From Parapontixanthobacter sp963736595 (lineage in GTDB: Bacteria; Pseudomonadota; Alphaproteobacteria; Sphingomonadales; Sphingomonadaceae), in NCBI GenBank assembly GCA_963736595.1, contig CAVTPG010000011.1, positions 372,001-436,000 on the forward strand: 64,000 nt of DNA, read 5' to 3'. This document shows, piece by piece, positions 9,560 to 19,604 of this stretch; position 1 is the first letter of the stretch; every line of letters starts with the position of its first letter. Both the position numbers and the translations under genes were made by a program. Under the pieces are notes generated by a model that was given only the letters and a program-made list of their open reading frames with translations, was not told the origin of the DNA and ran no database searches.

Positions 9560-10624
9560 ATGGCTGCTGCGAAACTGAAATTAGTCGAAGGTAAGGAAAG
9601 AAACGTGGACCGTCAGAAAGCATTAGACGCCGCACTTGCGCAAATTGATCGGGCATTCGGTAAAGGCTCTGCGATGAAGCTGGGCAGCCGTGAAACGATG
9701 AATGTGGAATCGATTTCCACCGGCTCGCTCGGGCTGGATATTGCGCTGGGTATCGGTGGTTTACCCAAAGGTCGTGTGGTCGAGATTTACGGACCGGAAA
9801 GCTCCGGTAAAACCACGCTTGCGCTACACGTCATTGCCGAAGCACAAAAAGCTGGCGGCACTGCGGCGTTTGTCGATGCGGAACACGCGCTCGATCCGGT
9901 CTATGCCAACAAGCTAGGCGTCGATATCGACGAGCTGATTATCTCTCAGCCCGATACTGGTGAGCAGGCGCTGGAAATTACCGATACGCTGGTGCGCTCT
10001 AATGCGATTGACGTGTTGGTTGTCGATTCGGTTGCCGCTCTGGTTCCACGGGCGGAAATCGAAGGCGAAATGGGTGATAGTCACGTCGGCTTACAAGCGC
10101 GCTTGATGTCGCAATCGTTGCGCAAACTGACCGGTTCGATCAACCGCTCGAAATGCATGGTGATTTTCATTAATCAGTTGCGGATGAAAATCGGCGTGAT
10201 GTACGGTAACCCAGAGGTTACGACTGGCGGCAATGCGTTGAAATTTTACGCTTCAGTACGGCTTGATATTCGCCGCACAGGACAGATCAAGGACCGCGAC
10301 GAAATCGTTGGTAATGCGACGCGCGTCAAAGTTGTCAAAAACAAGGTTGCACCGCCGTTCAAGCAAGTTGAATTCGACATCATGTATGGTCAGGGCATTT
10401 CGAAGACAGGTGAAATTCTTGACCTGGGTGTTAAGGCTGGGTTGGTTGAAAAGTCTGGATCATGGTTCAGTTATGATAGCGTTCGGATTGGTCAAGGTCG
10501 CGAAAACTCCAAGACTTACTTGAAAGAAAACCCTGAAGTTTGCGACAAGTTGGAAGCTGCTATCCGCAGCCGTACCGACGAGGTCGTCGAGGAGATGATG
10601 ACCGGTCCTGACGCGGAGGACTGA
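9560..10624 (+). CDS. recA: Recombinase RecA
   Basis: A 354-residue RecA ATPase that forms filaments on single-stranded DNA, drives strand exchange and activates LexA self-cleavage. Walker A is GPESSGKT at 78-85. The DNA-binding loops MGDSHVGLQARLMSQ and GNPEVTTGGNALKFYAS are intact, and the acidic tail ends PDAED. The SOS box at 9465 precedes it and a GC-rich hairpin follows at 10668. Length and motifs are standard. Confidence 0.99.
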   Translation: MAAAKLKLVEGKERNVDRQKALDAALAQIDRAFGKGSAMKLGSRETMNVESISTGSLGLDIALGIGGLPKGRVVEIYGPESSGKTTLALHVIAEAQKAGGTAAFVDAEHALDPVYANKLGVDIDELIISQPDTGEQALEITDTLVRSNAIDVLVVDSVAALVPRAEIEGEMGDSHVGLQARLMSQSLRKLTGSINRSKCMVIFINQLRMKIGVMYGNPEVTTGGNALKFYASVRLDIRRTGQIKDRDEIVGNATRVKVVKNKVAPPFKQVEFDIMYGQGISKTGEILDLGVKAGLVEKSGSWFSYDSVRIGQGRENSKTYLKENPEVCDKLEAAIRSRTDEVVEEMMTGPDAED

Positions 10625-10667
10625 TCCCACTTCTCAAGCGGGCGGCTATATGCCCGGACACATGGAT

Positions 10668-10703
10668 GGCCGGCGGGTGCGAATGCATCACGCCGGCCTT
10701 TCC
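10668..10703 (+). terminator. Probable recA terminator
   Basis: The inverted repeat GGCCGGCG / CGCCGGCC (8 bp, with extra pairing near the loop) is followed by TTTCC. It begins 44 bases after the recA stop. The stem is strong, but the uridine tract is short and interrupted. Confidence 0.6.
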
Positions 10704-10803
10704 GTTTGGATCGAAGTTTTTGCGGTCGGGCCACAACAAATTTGACTATCGCTTCGCAACAGGGTGGAGAAGCGATCAAGCTTTTAAGCAAAAGGAAACG
10801 ACT

Positions 10804-11430
10804 ATGACGATCACGGTACACCATCTCAATAATAGCAGATCGCAGCGGGTTTTGTGGTTGCTCGAAGAATTGGGAACTGACTACGAGATCGTCAAATATC
10901 AGCGCGACGCGGAGACAAATCTCGCGCCACCTGAGCTGAAAAATGCGCATCCACTCGGCAAGTCTCCGGTTATTGTAGCTAATGGCCGCATGATCAGTGA
11001 AAGCGGCGCGATCATCCAGTATCTGTGTGAGCGGCATGGCGGATCATCATGGTTGCCCGATGCGGCATCGGAGCAGCATATTGCTCATCTCGAATGGATG
11101 CAGTTCGGCGAAAGCTCGTTCTTCGTTCCGGTGATGATGAAGTTGATGGCTGGACGTTTGGGTGACGCCGCTGCCCCAATCCTCCCGCGTATCGAAGATC
11201 AATTGTCCGCCCATGTGATGCATATGGAAGAGCACCTTAGTGATGATCTGCATTTTGTCGGAAGCAATTGGACCGCGTCCGATGTTATGATGAGCTTTCC
11301 TGCTGAGATCGCAATCATGCAGGGCTATGGTGAGAAATGTCCCAAACTTACGCAGTTTGTCGAAGCCATCCATGCGCGAGAGGCTTGGCAAGCAGCACGA
11401 GAGAAGAGCGGCTCTTACTTTATCTGGTGA
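10804..11430 (+). CDS. Glutathione S-transferase family protein
   Basis: A 208-residue cytosolic GST. The N-terminal thioredoxin-like domain has NSRSQRVLWLLEELG in the position of the glutathione-activating residue (Ser10 or Ser12) and the SPVI segment before NGRMISESGAIIQYL, the conserved cis-Pro and ES pair that bind glutathione. The C-terminal helical domain follows. The ATG at 10804 has AAAGGA about 9 bases upstream; the open frame reaching further upstream is discarded for that reason. The substrate is not predictable. It sits alone between recA and alaS. Confidence 0.88.
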   Translation: MTITVHHLNNSRSQRVLWLLEELGTDYEIVKYQRDAETNLAPPELKNAHPLGKSPVIVANGRMISESGAIIQYLCERHGGSSWLPDAASEQHIAHLEWMQFGESSFFVPVMMKLMAGRLGDAAAPILPRIEDQLSAHVMHMEEHLSDDLHFVGSNWTASDVMMSFPAEIAIMQGYGEKCPKLTQFVEAIHAREAWQAAREKSGSYFIW

Positions 11431-11516
11431 TCGCAATTCGTGAAATTTATCGGGTGCGTTATGCTGCAGAATTTTCGGCACTTGTTGTTCAGCTTGCTAA
11501 TGCGTAATTCGCCAGC

Positions 11517-14192
11517 ATGACTTCAACCAATGACATCCGCCGATCCTTTTTGGATTTTTTTGCCAACGCTGATCACAAGGAAGTGCCCTCGGCGCCGCTT
11601 GTGCCGTTCAGTGATCCGACACTGATGTTTGTGAACGCGGGCATGGTTCCTTTCAAGAACGCTTTTACCGGGTTGGAAACGCCTCCTGCCCCGCGTGTCA
11701 CCAGCAGTCAAAAATGTGTTCGCGCCGGGGGCAAGCATAACGACCTCGATAACGTTGGTTATACCGCGAGGCACCACACGTTCTTCGAGATGCTTGGCAA
11801 TTTCTCCTTCGGCGATTATTTCAAAGAGCAGGCGATCCTGAACGCTTGGAATTTGCTGACAAAAGAATGGGCGCTTTCACCCGAGCGGCTGACGGTAACG
11901 ACCTACCATAATGACGATGAAGCATTCGACTTATGGCGCAAAATTTCAGGTTTGCCTGACGATCGCATTATCAGAATTGCGACCGACGATAATTTCTGGT
12001 CGATGGGCGATACGGGTCCGTGCGGGCCGTGCAGCGAAATTTTTTACGATCATGGCGAACATATTGCAGGCGGTCCCCCCGGAAGTCCTGATGAAGACGG
12101 GGATCGCTTTGTCGAGATCTGGAATCTGGTTTTCATGCAGTTCGACCAGCAGGGCGAGGGCCAGCGCACCGACTTGCCACGACCCTCGATCGACACGGGG
12201 ATGGGTCTGGAACGCATCGCCGCCGTTATGCAGGGCGTGCATAACAACTACGACACCGACATATTCCGCAATCTGATCGCCGCATCCGAGCAAGCAACTG
12301 GCGCAGCTGAAAACGACGAGCAGATCGCCAGCCATCGCGTAATCGCTGATCATCTACGCTCGGTCGGCTTTTTGCTGGCCGATGGCGTGCTTCCAGCCAG
12401 CGAAGGTCGAGGCTATGTGCTGCGCCGGATCATGCGTCGCGCAATGCGACACGCACATTTGCTGGGCGCGAGTGAACCTCTGTTACATCGGTTGATACCC
12501 GCGCTGGTCACGGAAATGGGACAGGCCTATCCCGAGTTATCGCGCGGCCAAGCGCTGATCGAGGATGTCCTTCAGCGTGAAGAAACGCAGTTTCGAAAGA
12601 CGCTCGATAAGGGTTTGAAGCTGCTCGACGAAGCCACTGTCGATATGAGCGAGGGGGATCGGCTGGATGGCGCAACGGCGTTCAAACTTTATGACACTTA
12701 CGGCTTTCCGTATGATTTGACCGAAGATGCGTTGCGATCCCGCGGATTGTCCGTTGAACGCAGTGGGTTCGATGCGGCCATGGCAGAACAAAAAAACGCG
12801 GCACGGGCTGCATGGAAAGGGTCGGGAGAGGCCGCTTCGGACGATATCTGGTTCGACATCGTTGAGCGCGAAGGTGCTACGGAATTCACAGGCTATGGCG
12901 CTGCTACGGGTGAAGCACAGGTAATTGCACTGATCAAGGACGGTGTAGAAACACAAGGTGCCGAGGTAGGCGATGACGTCACTATATTGACAAACCAGAC
13001 CCCATTTTATGGAGAAAGTGGCGGGCAAATGGGGGATAGTGGACGCATTTGGAAACCGGAGAGTTTAGAGGCAGAAATTAAAAACACGGCAAAACCGCTT
13101 GGCCGTCTCCATGCGCATGATGCCAAAATTACCAAGGGTAAAATTACAGTGGGCGAAACCGTTCACTTGGCAATCGACGAAGACCGCCGCGCGCGAATTC
13201 GCGCCAATCATTCGGCAACGCACCTGGTTCATGCGGCACTGCGCAACAGATTAGGCGATCATGTCACACAAAAAGGCTCGCTTGTATCCGAGGATAAACT
13301 TCGGTTCGACTTTTCACACCCTAAACCTTTGAGCGGTGAAGACATCGCCGCAATCGAAGTGGAAGTGAACGACGAAATACGCAGTAACGAAATCGTGGGT
13401 ACAGGGCTGATGAGTCCGGATGATGCCGTGAGCGCTGGAGCGCTGGCGTTGTTCGGTGAAAAATATGGTGACGAAGTCCGTGTGTTGTCGATGGGACGAA
13501 AGAGCGGCGAAGGTCGCAATTATTCCGTTGAATTATGCGGAGGCACTCATGTCGATGCGATGGGAGAGATCGGGTTGCTCCGCATTATTTCCGAAAGCGC
13601 CGTCTCATCAGGAATTCGTAGGATCGAAGCATTGACCGGCGAAGCGGCACGCTTGTGGCTGGTCGAGCGAGAGGAGTCGCTCAAGGAAATTGCAGGCGTC
13701 GTGAAAGTGGCTCCGGGTGACGTGGTCGAACGCGTACGCGCCTTGGTCGATGAGCGAAAACGACTAGAAAAAGAGCTGGACGATGCAAAGCGTGCTGCGG
13801 CATTATCTGGCAATACCGCTTCGGAGTCCGATGCTCACAAAGATGAAACAATCGGGAATGTCGCATTCTCTGGAAAAGTAATCGAAGGACTGGCAGCTAA
13901 AGAGCTTCGCGGAGTACTCGATCAAGAAAAGACGCGCTTAAAGTCTGGAATTGCTGCCGTTATAGCGGTCAATGATGGCCGCGCAGCCGTTGCAGTGGCC
14001 GTGACCAGCGATCTGATCGATGACTTCGATGCGGTGAAGCTCGTTCAATCCGGTGTCATTGCATTGGGGGGAAAAGGCGGCGGTGGCCGCGCGGACATGG
14101 CGCAAGGTGGCGGGCCTGACGGAGAAAATGCCCATCAGGCCCTTTCAGCCATTAAAGAGTTGATCGAGCAAGCCGCTTCTCAAAGCGGCTGA
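11517..14192 (+). CDS. alaS: Alanyl-tRNA synthetase
   Basis: An 891-residue class II synthetase charging tRNA-Ala. Visible parts are the N-terminal catalytic domain starting with SFLDFFANADHKEVPSAPLVP, the editing domain with HSATHLVHAAL (paired histidines) and CGGTHVDAMGE (Cys/His zinc ligands), and the C-terminal domain ending in GGGRADMAQGGGPDG. The length is normal. Its tRNA partner, tRNA-Ala(GGC), is encoded at 52.3 kb. The last codons contain a perfect 8-bp inverted repeat (14171-14190) that lacks a uridine tract. Confidence 0.98.
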   Translation: MTSTNDIRRSFLDFFANADHKEVPSAPLVPFSDPTLMFVNAGMVPFKNAFTGLETPPAPRVTSSQKCVRAGGKHNDLDNVGYTARHHTFFEMLGNFSFGDYFKEQAILNAWNLLTKEWALSPERLTVTTYHNDDEAFDLWRKISGLPDDRIIRIATDDNFWSMGDTGPCGPCSEIFYDHGEHIAGGPPGSPDEDGDRFVEIWNLVFMQFDQQGEGQRTDLPRPSIDTGMGLERIAAVMQGVHNNYDTDIFRNLIAASEQATGAAENDEQIASHRVIADHLRSVGFLLADGVLPASEGRGYVLRRIMRRAMRHAHLLGASEPLLHRLIPALVTEMGQAYPELSRGQALIEDVLQREETQFRKTLDKGLKLLDEATVDMSEGDRLDGATAFKLYDTYGFPYDLTEDALRSRGLSVERSGFDAAMAEQKNAARAAWKGSGEAASDDIWFDIVEREGATEFTGYGAATGEAQVIALIKDGVETQGAEVGDDVTILTNQTPFYGESGGQMGDSGRIWKPESLEAEIKNTAKPLGRLHAHDAKITKGKITVGETVHLAIDEDRRARIRANHSATHLVHAALRNRLGDHVTQKGSLVSEDKLRFDFSHPKPLSGEDIAAIEVEVNDEIRSNEIVGTGLMSPDDAVSAGALALFGEKYGDEVRVLSMGRKSGEGRNYSVELCGGTHVDAMGEIGLLRIISESAVSSGIRRIEALTGEAARLWLVEREESLKEIAGVVKVAPGDVVERVRALVDERKRLEKELDDAKRAAALSGNTASESDAHKDETIGNVAFSGKVIEGLAAKELRGVLDQEKTRLKSGIAAVIAVNDGRAAVAVAVTSDLIDDFDAVKLVQSGVIALGGKGGGGRADMAQGGGPDGENAHQALSAIKELIEQAASQSG

Positions 14193-14197
14193 AAAAT

Positions 14198-14368
14198 TTA
14201 TCCGCGGTGTGTTTTGGTTGATGGCTCGCTGCCGCGTGACACGTCTTGGTCGATATTACGTGCTTTGCGACCGCTTGAGGTAACGCTGCCCGCGCTTTCG
14301 TCAGCAACATTTTGCGGCTTGAATTTCTCGCTATTCGGCGTCGGCTTGGCAGGGTTGTTATTGGACAT
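14198..14368 (-). CDS. Small hydrophilic protein (56 residues), unknown
   Basis: A short reading frame of 56 codons with an excellent AAGGAG about 8 bases before its ATG. The product begins MSNNNPAKPTPNSEKFKPQN and is rich in Ser, Pro, Lys and Asn, with no hydrophobic segment, so it is probably cytosolic and disordered. It ends 5 bases from the convergent alaS stop and lies downstream of the antiporter gene on the same strand (48-base gap), so it may be co-transcribed with it. I recognise no family. The ribosome-binding site and tight packing are the main support. Confidence 0.6.
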   Translation of the reverse strand: MSNNNPAKPTPNSEKFKPQNVADESAGSVTSSGRKARNIDQDVSRGSEPSTKTHRG

Positions 14369-14416
14369 ATATTTTCTCCTTGTTCACTTAACGAACGAGG
14401 GCGGTCGAAGTGCCAG

Positions 14417-16183
14417 TCAGCTTGCGCTTTCCACAGTCGAGCTGCGAAGTTTCGGCGCATAACCAATCTCGCCGTCTTCCTGAATCTGCGCGCGGAACTC
14501 GTCGCGTTTTTCATGAATCGATGCGATAACCGGACCCATCGGCACACCGATATCGACCAGCACCGCTTCGGATAATTGCAGCGAGCTTTCGAGCGTTTCC
14601 GGGACTGCATGGCTGGCCCCGCTTCGATACAATTCAGCGGCATGGATGGCATCGCGAGCGCGTGCAATGATCGGCAAATCGGGATAGGATTTGCGTAATT
14701 TGCTCACGAGGCGCTGAGCAAGTACCGGCTCGTCCATCGTAAGGATAACGGCGAGCGCATGGTCGATCCCAAGCCGGCTCAAGGCATCACCGCGCGCAGC
14801 GTCACCGAAGGTTGCAAGATAACCTTTGCGCTTGGCGCGCTCGATCAAATCCGCATCAGAATCCAGCGTGACATAGGGTTTGTCATGTGTCTTCAGCATA
14901 TCTGCGACCAATTGCCCGACGCGACCAGCGCCGATGATGATGACGTGCGGTATATTGGGATCGGTGTCCGGCATTTCTGGAACGGGTTCGATGCGGCGGC
15001 CCACGGCACGGCCGAACTTGGCCAGTACGGGAGTTATTGTTAAGCCGATTGCCGTGACGATCTGCCAAAATTGCGCAGTGCCTGGCTGAATGAGCAGCGC
15101 CGCGCTGGCAGCAGACAGCACGATCAGAGTCGTCTCCGAGGGACTGGCCATCAAGATGCCGGTCTCGGTTGCCGTGCTGCGCCGCGCCCCCATGAACCGC
15201 AAAAGCAATCCGGTGACCAGCGCCTTGAAGGTCAGCACCATCACGACTGCCAGCATGATAAGACCGAAATTGGCCCAGATGGTGAGCAAATCGATACTCA
15301 TACCGACCGTGATCAGGAATACGCCGAGTGCTAGGCCCTTGAACGGCTCCATGATCAACTCGATCTCGCCATGATATTCGGTTTCCGCAATCAGCAATCC
15401 TGCGATCAGCGCTCCGACGATGGGCGATAAGCCAGTGAGGGCAGTGGCCAGGCTCGCTCCGATAACAACGAGCAAGGTCGCAGCCAAAAACAACTCGGGG
15501 CTTTTGGTGCGTGCAGCCTGCGCAAACAGACTTGGCAGGGCAAAGCGCCCGACAACGAGCAGGGCAATTACGACCAATCCGCCTTGCCATAAGGTCTGGA
15601 CCATGCCTTCCCATCCTTGACCTTCGGCATAGGGAGCCAACGCGCCCAGCATGAAAATGATCGGCACGATTGCGATGTCTTCGAAGAGCAGCATCGACAA
15701 CGCGGCGCGGCCAACAGGGCTGGTGGTGCCGGAAATCGGCAGCACGATGGCGGTCGAGGACAAGGCCAGCGCAAGGCCTAACGCCAAGGCTCCGGTCCAA
15801 TATTGCCCCATCATCGCCAGAAATAACGCAATCAGGCTACCGATGATGATCAGTTCGAGTGCGCCCAAGCCAAAAACCAAACGGCGCATTTGCCACAGGC
15901 GATTAAACGACAGCTCCAATCCGATGCTGAACAATAACAGGATGATCCCGAATTCAGCGAATGGCGCGAGCGCTTCCGGGTCCGAAATGGTCACATGGGT
16001 TAGCCAAGGGACATCGTAGATTAGTTTGCCAAGGCCGAATGGGCCAACCAGCACGCCAATCAGGATAAAGCCGATAACGGGTGTAATCCGAAAACGCGTA
16101 AATACCGGAATTACGATCCCAGCCGCGCCCAAAATCACGAGGGCGTCGGACAGTATCGGTGATAGGGAAAGTTCGCCCGCCAT
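14417..16183 (-). CDS. Kef-type monovalent cation:proton antiporter (CPA2)
   Basis: A 588-residue inner-membrane protein. About twelve hydrophobic helices fill residues 1-400 (for example FGIILLLFSIGLELSFNRLW), typical of the CPA2 family. A cytosolic RCK/TrkA-N domain follows, with the Rossmann motif HVIIIGAGRVGQLVADML and an Asp at the end of the second strand (VTLDSD). Related proteins are KefB/KefC and YbaL, which exchange K+ or Na+ for H+ and are gated by nucleotides. About 210 bases upstream hold no convincing gene. The transported ion is not certain. Confidence 0.9.
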   Translation of the reverse strand: MAGELSLSPILSDALVILGAAGIVIPVFTRFRITPVIGFILIGVLVGPFGLGKLIYDVPWLTHVTISDPEALAPFAEFGIILLLFSIGLELSFNRLWQMRRLVFGLGALELIIIGSLIALFLAMMGQYWTGALALGLALALSSTAIVLPISGTTSPVGRAALSMLLFEDIAIVPIIFMLGALAPYAEGQGWEGMVQTLWQGGLVVIALLVVGRFALPSLFAQAARTKSPELFLAATLLVVIGASLATALTGLSPIVGALIAGLLIAETEYHGEIELIMEPFKGLALGVFLITVGMSIDLLTIWANFGLIMLAVVMVLTFKALVTGLLLRFMGARRSTATETGILMASPSETTLIVLSAASAALLIQPGTAQFWQIVTAIGLTITPVLAKFGRAVGRRIEPVPEMPDTDPNIPHVIIIGAGRVGQLVADMLKTHDKPYVTLDSDADLIERAKRKGYLATFGDAARGDALSRLGIDHALAVILTMDEPVLAQRLVSKLRKSYPDLPIIARARDAIHAAELYRSGASHAVPETLESSLQLSEAVLVDIGVPMGPVIASIHEKRDEFRAQIQEDGEIGYAPKLRSSTVESAS

Positions 16184-16395
16184 TAAGCGCTCACGCTATC
16201 GCCGAACGACGCAAAGAGCCAGCGCCAATTCTAATCAAATCCCACGTGGTGGATTACATGGAACACGGTGCTGAACACAAAGGCCGCCGGGTGTCGCGCC
16301 GTTTTTCGCTAAGCAAACCACGAGCCCCACAGCAATATACGATGCTCATTTCGATAGGCACCAAGCCTGCCGTAGAAAATCTGCGTCCAGAAGCG

Positions 16396-18057
16396 TTAGC
16401 CGCCGCCCGGTGAATGCTTGCCTAAGGGTTCGTTCCGCGGCTTCGGCTTGCCTTTATGCTGTCCGGCTTCGTCCCATTCGATCCGGTAAAGATCGAACCG
16501 GCGGTCGGCCAAATTGCGCACGGTGCCTTCCGCTCGCGCCCAGCTAAGATCGGCCAAATTAATATCGCTGATCGTCAGTGTTTCGACATTCTCTGTGGCT
16601 TCGGCGGCAATACCATCACGCGCAAATGGAAAGTCGCACGGCGTCAGAATACAGCTCTGCGCATATTGAATATCCATATTGCCGACATTGGGCAAATTGC
16701 CGACATTGCCCGACAAGACCATAAAACACTGGTTTTCAATTGCACGCGCTTGCGAACAATAGCGCACCCGCAAATACCCCTGACGGCTATCGGTGCAGAA
16801 CGGCACGAAAATGATCCGCGCGCCTTCGTCGGCCAGCCGCCTGGCCAGTTCAGGAAACTCGCTATCATAGCAAATCAGCACCCCGATCGGTCCGCAATCG
16901 GTCGGGATTACGTCGATGCTGTCGCCGCCCTTGATGTTCCACCAATACCGCTCGTTCGGGGTCGGGTGGATTTTCTCCTGCGAGTGGATCGAACCATCGC
17001 GCAGGCACACATAAGCGATGTTGTGAATGTCGCCATCATCCATGCGGGTCGGGTGAGATCCGCCGATAATATTGATGTTATAGCGCATCGCCATATCGGA
17101 GAGCGCCTTGCGAATGCGCGGCGTATATTTCGATAATTTCTCGATGGCTTCGACGGGCGACAGTTCTTTTTCCTCGAAGCTAAGCAGCATCAGCGTAAAA
17201 AGTTCGGGAAAGGTGATGAAGTCGGCTTCGTAATCGGCGGCCACATCGACAAAATATTCAATGGCGCGCATAAATTCATCGAAGTCGGCGACTGCGCGCG
17301 CCTGCAATTGGCAAGTGGCTACGCGCACCGATTCGACACCGCGCGGCAACCGCTTTTTCACCGGCTGGTCACGCTCGACATACGGATTGCGCCATATCAT
17401 GAGCACGGCGTTACCGGCCGAGCGTTTATCCTCCGGCAGATAATCTTCCATCACCCGCTCCGGCTCAAACCCGTTAGCGAGCTGAAAACGAAGAACAGGA
17501 TCATGAATTTTGCCGCTGACGACCAGATCCAGATATTCCTGAGGCGTGTTGGCGCGATTGGTCTTACGGCGCTTGGCCCGCGCAAAGCCGGGCATCCGGC
17601 CACCAAATACGATCCCTGTCAGATCATGTTCTTCGGCGAGTGCGCGGCGCTCTTCATACAGCCTGCGACCGATGCGAACGCCCCGGACCTTGGGATCGAC
17701 GCACATTTCATAGCCATAAAGCCAGTCGCCCGTGGGATCGTGGCGGCTGCCGAAACCATTGCCGGTAATTTCGTCCCAGTCATGCGGCGCAAAAGCGACG
17801 GTGCCCGCGATCTGCATCGTGGCGCAGTATCCGACAATTTGCTCGTCGAGCAAAGCGACGAAGCATCCTTGCGAGAAGTTGTTGATTTGCCCGCGAATTT
17901 CACCCTGTGTGTAAGCTGGCAAATCGTCATATGCGCGCGCAACCAATGCGGAAATACCGCGCACATCCTTCGCCATAGCTTGCCTGATCTCGAGGCGTTT
18001 CTGGCCGAACTTTTCCGTTTTTGGACGGGCAGAACGCTTTTTCTTCGGCTCGGCCAT
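16396..18057 (-). CDS. GNAT acetyltransferase-nitrilase fusion protein
   Basis: A 553-residue two-domain protein. Residues 20-210 form a GNAT acetyltransferase fold (GVRIGRRLYEERRALAEEHDLTG has the acetyl-CoA loop). Residues 240-530 form a carbon-nitrogen hydrolase with the Glu (FITFPELF), Lys (SQEKIHPTPNE) and Cys (LICYDSEFPELARRL) triad. This is a known fused architecture in bacteria, but its substrate is not established to my knowledge; an amide made or hydrolysed from an acylated amine is a reasonable guess. A basic leader (KKKRSARPKTEKFGQKRLEIRQ) precedes the first domain. It stands alone between the antiporter gene and icd. Confidence 0.9.
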   Translation of the reverse strand: MAEPKKKRSARPKTEKFGQKRLEIRQAMAKDVRGISALVARAYDDLPAYTQGEIRGQINNFSQGCFVALLDEQIVGYCATMQIAGTVAFAPHDWDEITGNGFGSRHDPTGDWLYGYEMCVDPKVRGVRIGRRLYEERRALAEEHDLTGIVFGGRMPGFARAKRRKTNRANTPQEYLDLVVSGKIHDPVLRFQLANGFEPERVMEDYLPEDKRSAGNAVLMIWRNPYVERDQPVKKRLPRGVESVRVATCQLQARAVADFDEFMRAIEYFVDVAADYEADFITFPELFTLMLLSFEEKELSPVEAIEKLSKYTPRIRKALSDMAMRYNINIIGGSHPTRMDDGDIHNIAYVCLRDGSIHSQEKIHPTPNERYWWNIKGGDSIDVIPTDCGPIGVLICYDSEFPELARRLADEGARIIFVPFCTDSRQGYLRVRYCSQARAIENQCFMVLSGNVGNLPNVGNMDIQYAQSCILTPCDFPFARDGIAAEATENVETLTISDINLADLSWARAEGTVRNLADRRFDLYRIEWDEAGQHKGKPKPRNEPLGKHSPGGG

Positions 18058-18175
18058 GCTCTACCTCACATCATTACAGGCGAAACGAGACAGCCCAGAG
18101 CCATGCTTGCAATGCCGGACTGCCGTTTCTAACCGCTATTTTCATCGCTCCGCAACAGCCGCCCAGACGAAAAAG

Positions 18176-19393
18176 TTAAGCGGCGCTCATTTCGGTTTCG
18201 AGGTTGGTCACGATGGCCTCGAAAAACTGCTCCGTCGTCAGCCAGTTTTGCTGCGGGCCAATTAACAGCGCCAAATCCTTGGTCATCTGACCCTTTTCGA
18301 CCGTCTGGATGCATACCCGTTCCAGCGTTTCGGCAAATTCCACCACTTCGGGTGTCTCATCGAATTTGCCGCGATACATCAGGCCGCGCGTCCAGGCGAA
18401 GATGGATGCGATTGGATTGGTCGAGGTCGCCTTGCCTTGCTCGTGCTGGCGGAAATGGCGCGTAACGGTGCCGTGTGCGGCTTCCGCTTCGACGGTCTTG
18501 CCATCGGGCGTCATCAAAACGGAAGTCATAAGACCGAGCGAGCCAAAGCCTTGTGCCACGGTGTCGGATTGCACATCGCCATCGTAGTTTTTGCAGGCCC
18601 ACACAAACTTGCCGTTCCATTTCAAAGCGGAAGCGACCATGTCATCAATCAAGCGATGTTCGTAGCTGATGCCGGCTTCTTTGAACTTGTCCTTAAATTC
18701 TGCTTCATAGATTTCCTCGAACAGATCCTTGAAACGCCCATCGTATTTTTTGAGAATGGTGTTTTTGGTCGAGAGGTAGACGGGCCATTTGCGGTCCAGT
18801 CCGTAATTCATGGAAGCACGGGCAAAATCGCGAATGGAATCGTCGAGATTGTACATCGCCATCGCAACACCGGCGCTCGGGAATTCGAACACGTCGATGT
18901 CGATATTTTTGCCGTCTTCGCCTTCGAAAACAAGTCGCAGCTTGCCTTTGCCGGGAATTAGCGTGTCCTTCGCGCGATACTGATCACCGAAAGCATGGCG
19001 CCCGACGACAATCGGATCGGTCCAGCCAGGTACCAGGCGCGGGACATTGTCGATCACGATAGGTTCGCGAAAGACGACGCCGCCTAAAATGTTGCGGATT
19101 GTACCGTTGGGGCTGACATACATTCGCTTAAGGCCGAATTCCTCGACGCGCGCTTCGTCAGGGGTGATGGTGGCGCATTTTACGCCGACGCCATGTTCCT
19201 TAATCGCATTGGCCGCATCCACGGTGATCTGGTCGTCGGTCGCATCGCGGCCTTCGATGGACAAGTCGTAATATTTAAGATCCACGTCGAGATAAGGCAG
19301 GATCAGCCGTTCGCGAATCCATTGCCAGATAATTTTCGTCATCTCGTCGCCATCGAGTTCTACGATGGGGTTTTTGACCTTGATCTTTGCCAT
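18176..19393 (-). CDS. icd: NADP-dependent isocitrate dehydrogenase
   Basis: A 405-residue enzyme of the type II (eukaryote-like, homodimeric) IDH class, oxidising isocitrate to 2-oxoglutarate with NADP+. It starts MAKIKVKNPIVELDGDEMTKIIW and carries the SPNGTIRN substrate motif and the VEAEAAHGTVTRH cofactor segment. AGGGAA is well placed before the ATG. This class is the usual one in alphaproteobacteria. A tRNA-Val gene lies about 210 bases upstream on the same strand. Confidence 0.97.
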   Translation of the reverse strand: MAKIKVKNPIVELDGDEMTKIIWQWIRERLILPYLDVDLKYYDLSIEGRDATDDQITVDAANAIKEHGVGVKCATITPDEARVEEFGLKRMYVSPNGTIRNILGGVVFREPIVIDNVPRLVPGWTDPIVVGRHAFGDQYRAKDTLIPGKGKLRLVFEGEDGKNIDIDVFEFPSAGVAMAMYNLDDSIRDFARASMNYGLDRKWPVYLSTKNTILKKYDGRFKDLFEEIYEAEFKDKFKEAGISYEHRLIDDMVASALKWNGKFVWACKNYDGDVQSDTVAQGFGSLGLMTSVLMTPDGKTVEAEAAHGTVTRHFRQHEQGKATSTNPIASIFAWTRGLMYRGKFDETPEVVEFAETLERVCIQTVEKGQMTKDLALLIGPQQNWLTTEQFFEAIVTNLETEMSAA

Positions 19394-19604
19394 AAATTCC
19401 CTGTTTGTCGTGTGTTTTTGTGTCGCTGAAGTGCGGTTTTGATGTGCTTGCCTCGCGCTTTAGCAGAGGAGCCATGCGGCGCAAGTTTAGCCTCGTCTGG
19501 CGGAGACGCCTGGGCTTTTGTCTGGCGCAGTTCGCTACCTGCTGCGCACGAGTTCTGAACCGCGACGCAGAGCGAATAACGATACGAATGCTAAAAGTCG
19601 CGAA

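Noticed and set aside
14171..14190. Perfect 8-bp hairpin at the end of alaS as a terminator
   Set aside because: No run of T follows on either strand, and the bases code for the last residues of AlaRS.
16258..16413. Small plus-strand reading frame (51 codons) between the antiporter and GNAT-nitrilase genes
   Set aside because: No proper ribosome-binding site, it overlaps the 3' end of the fusion gene, and the product has no recognisable feature.
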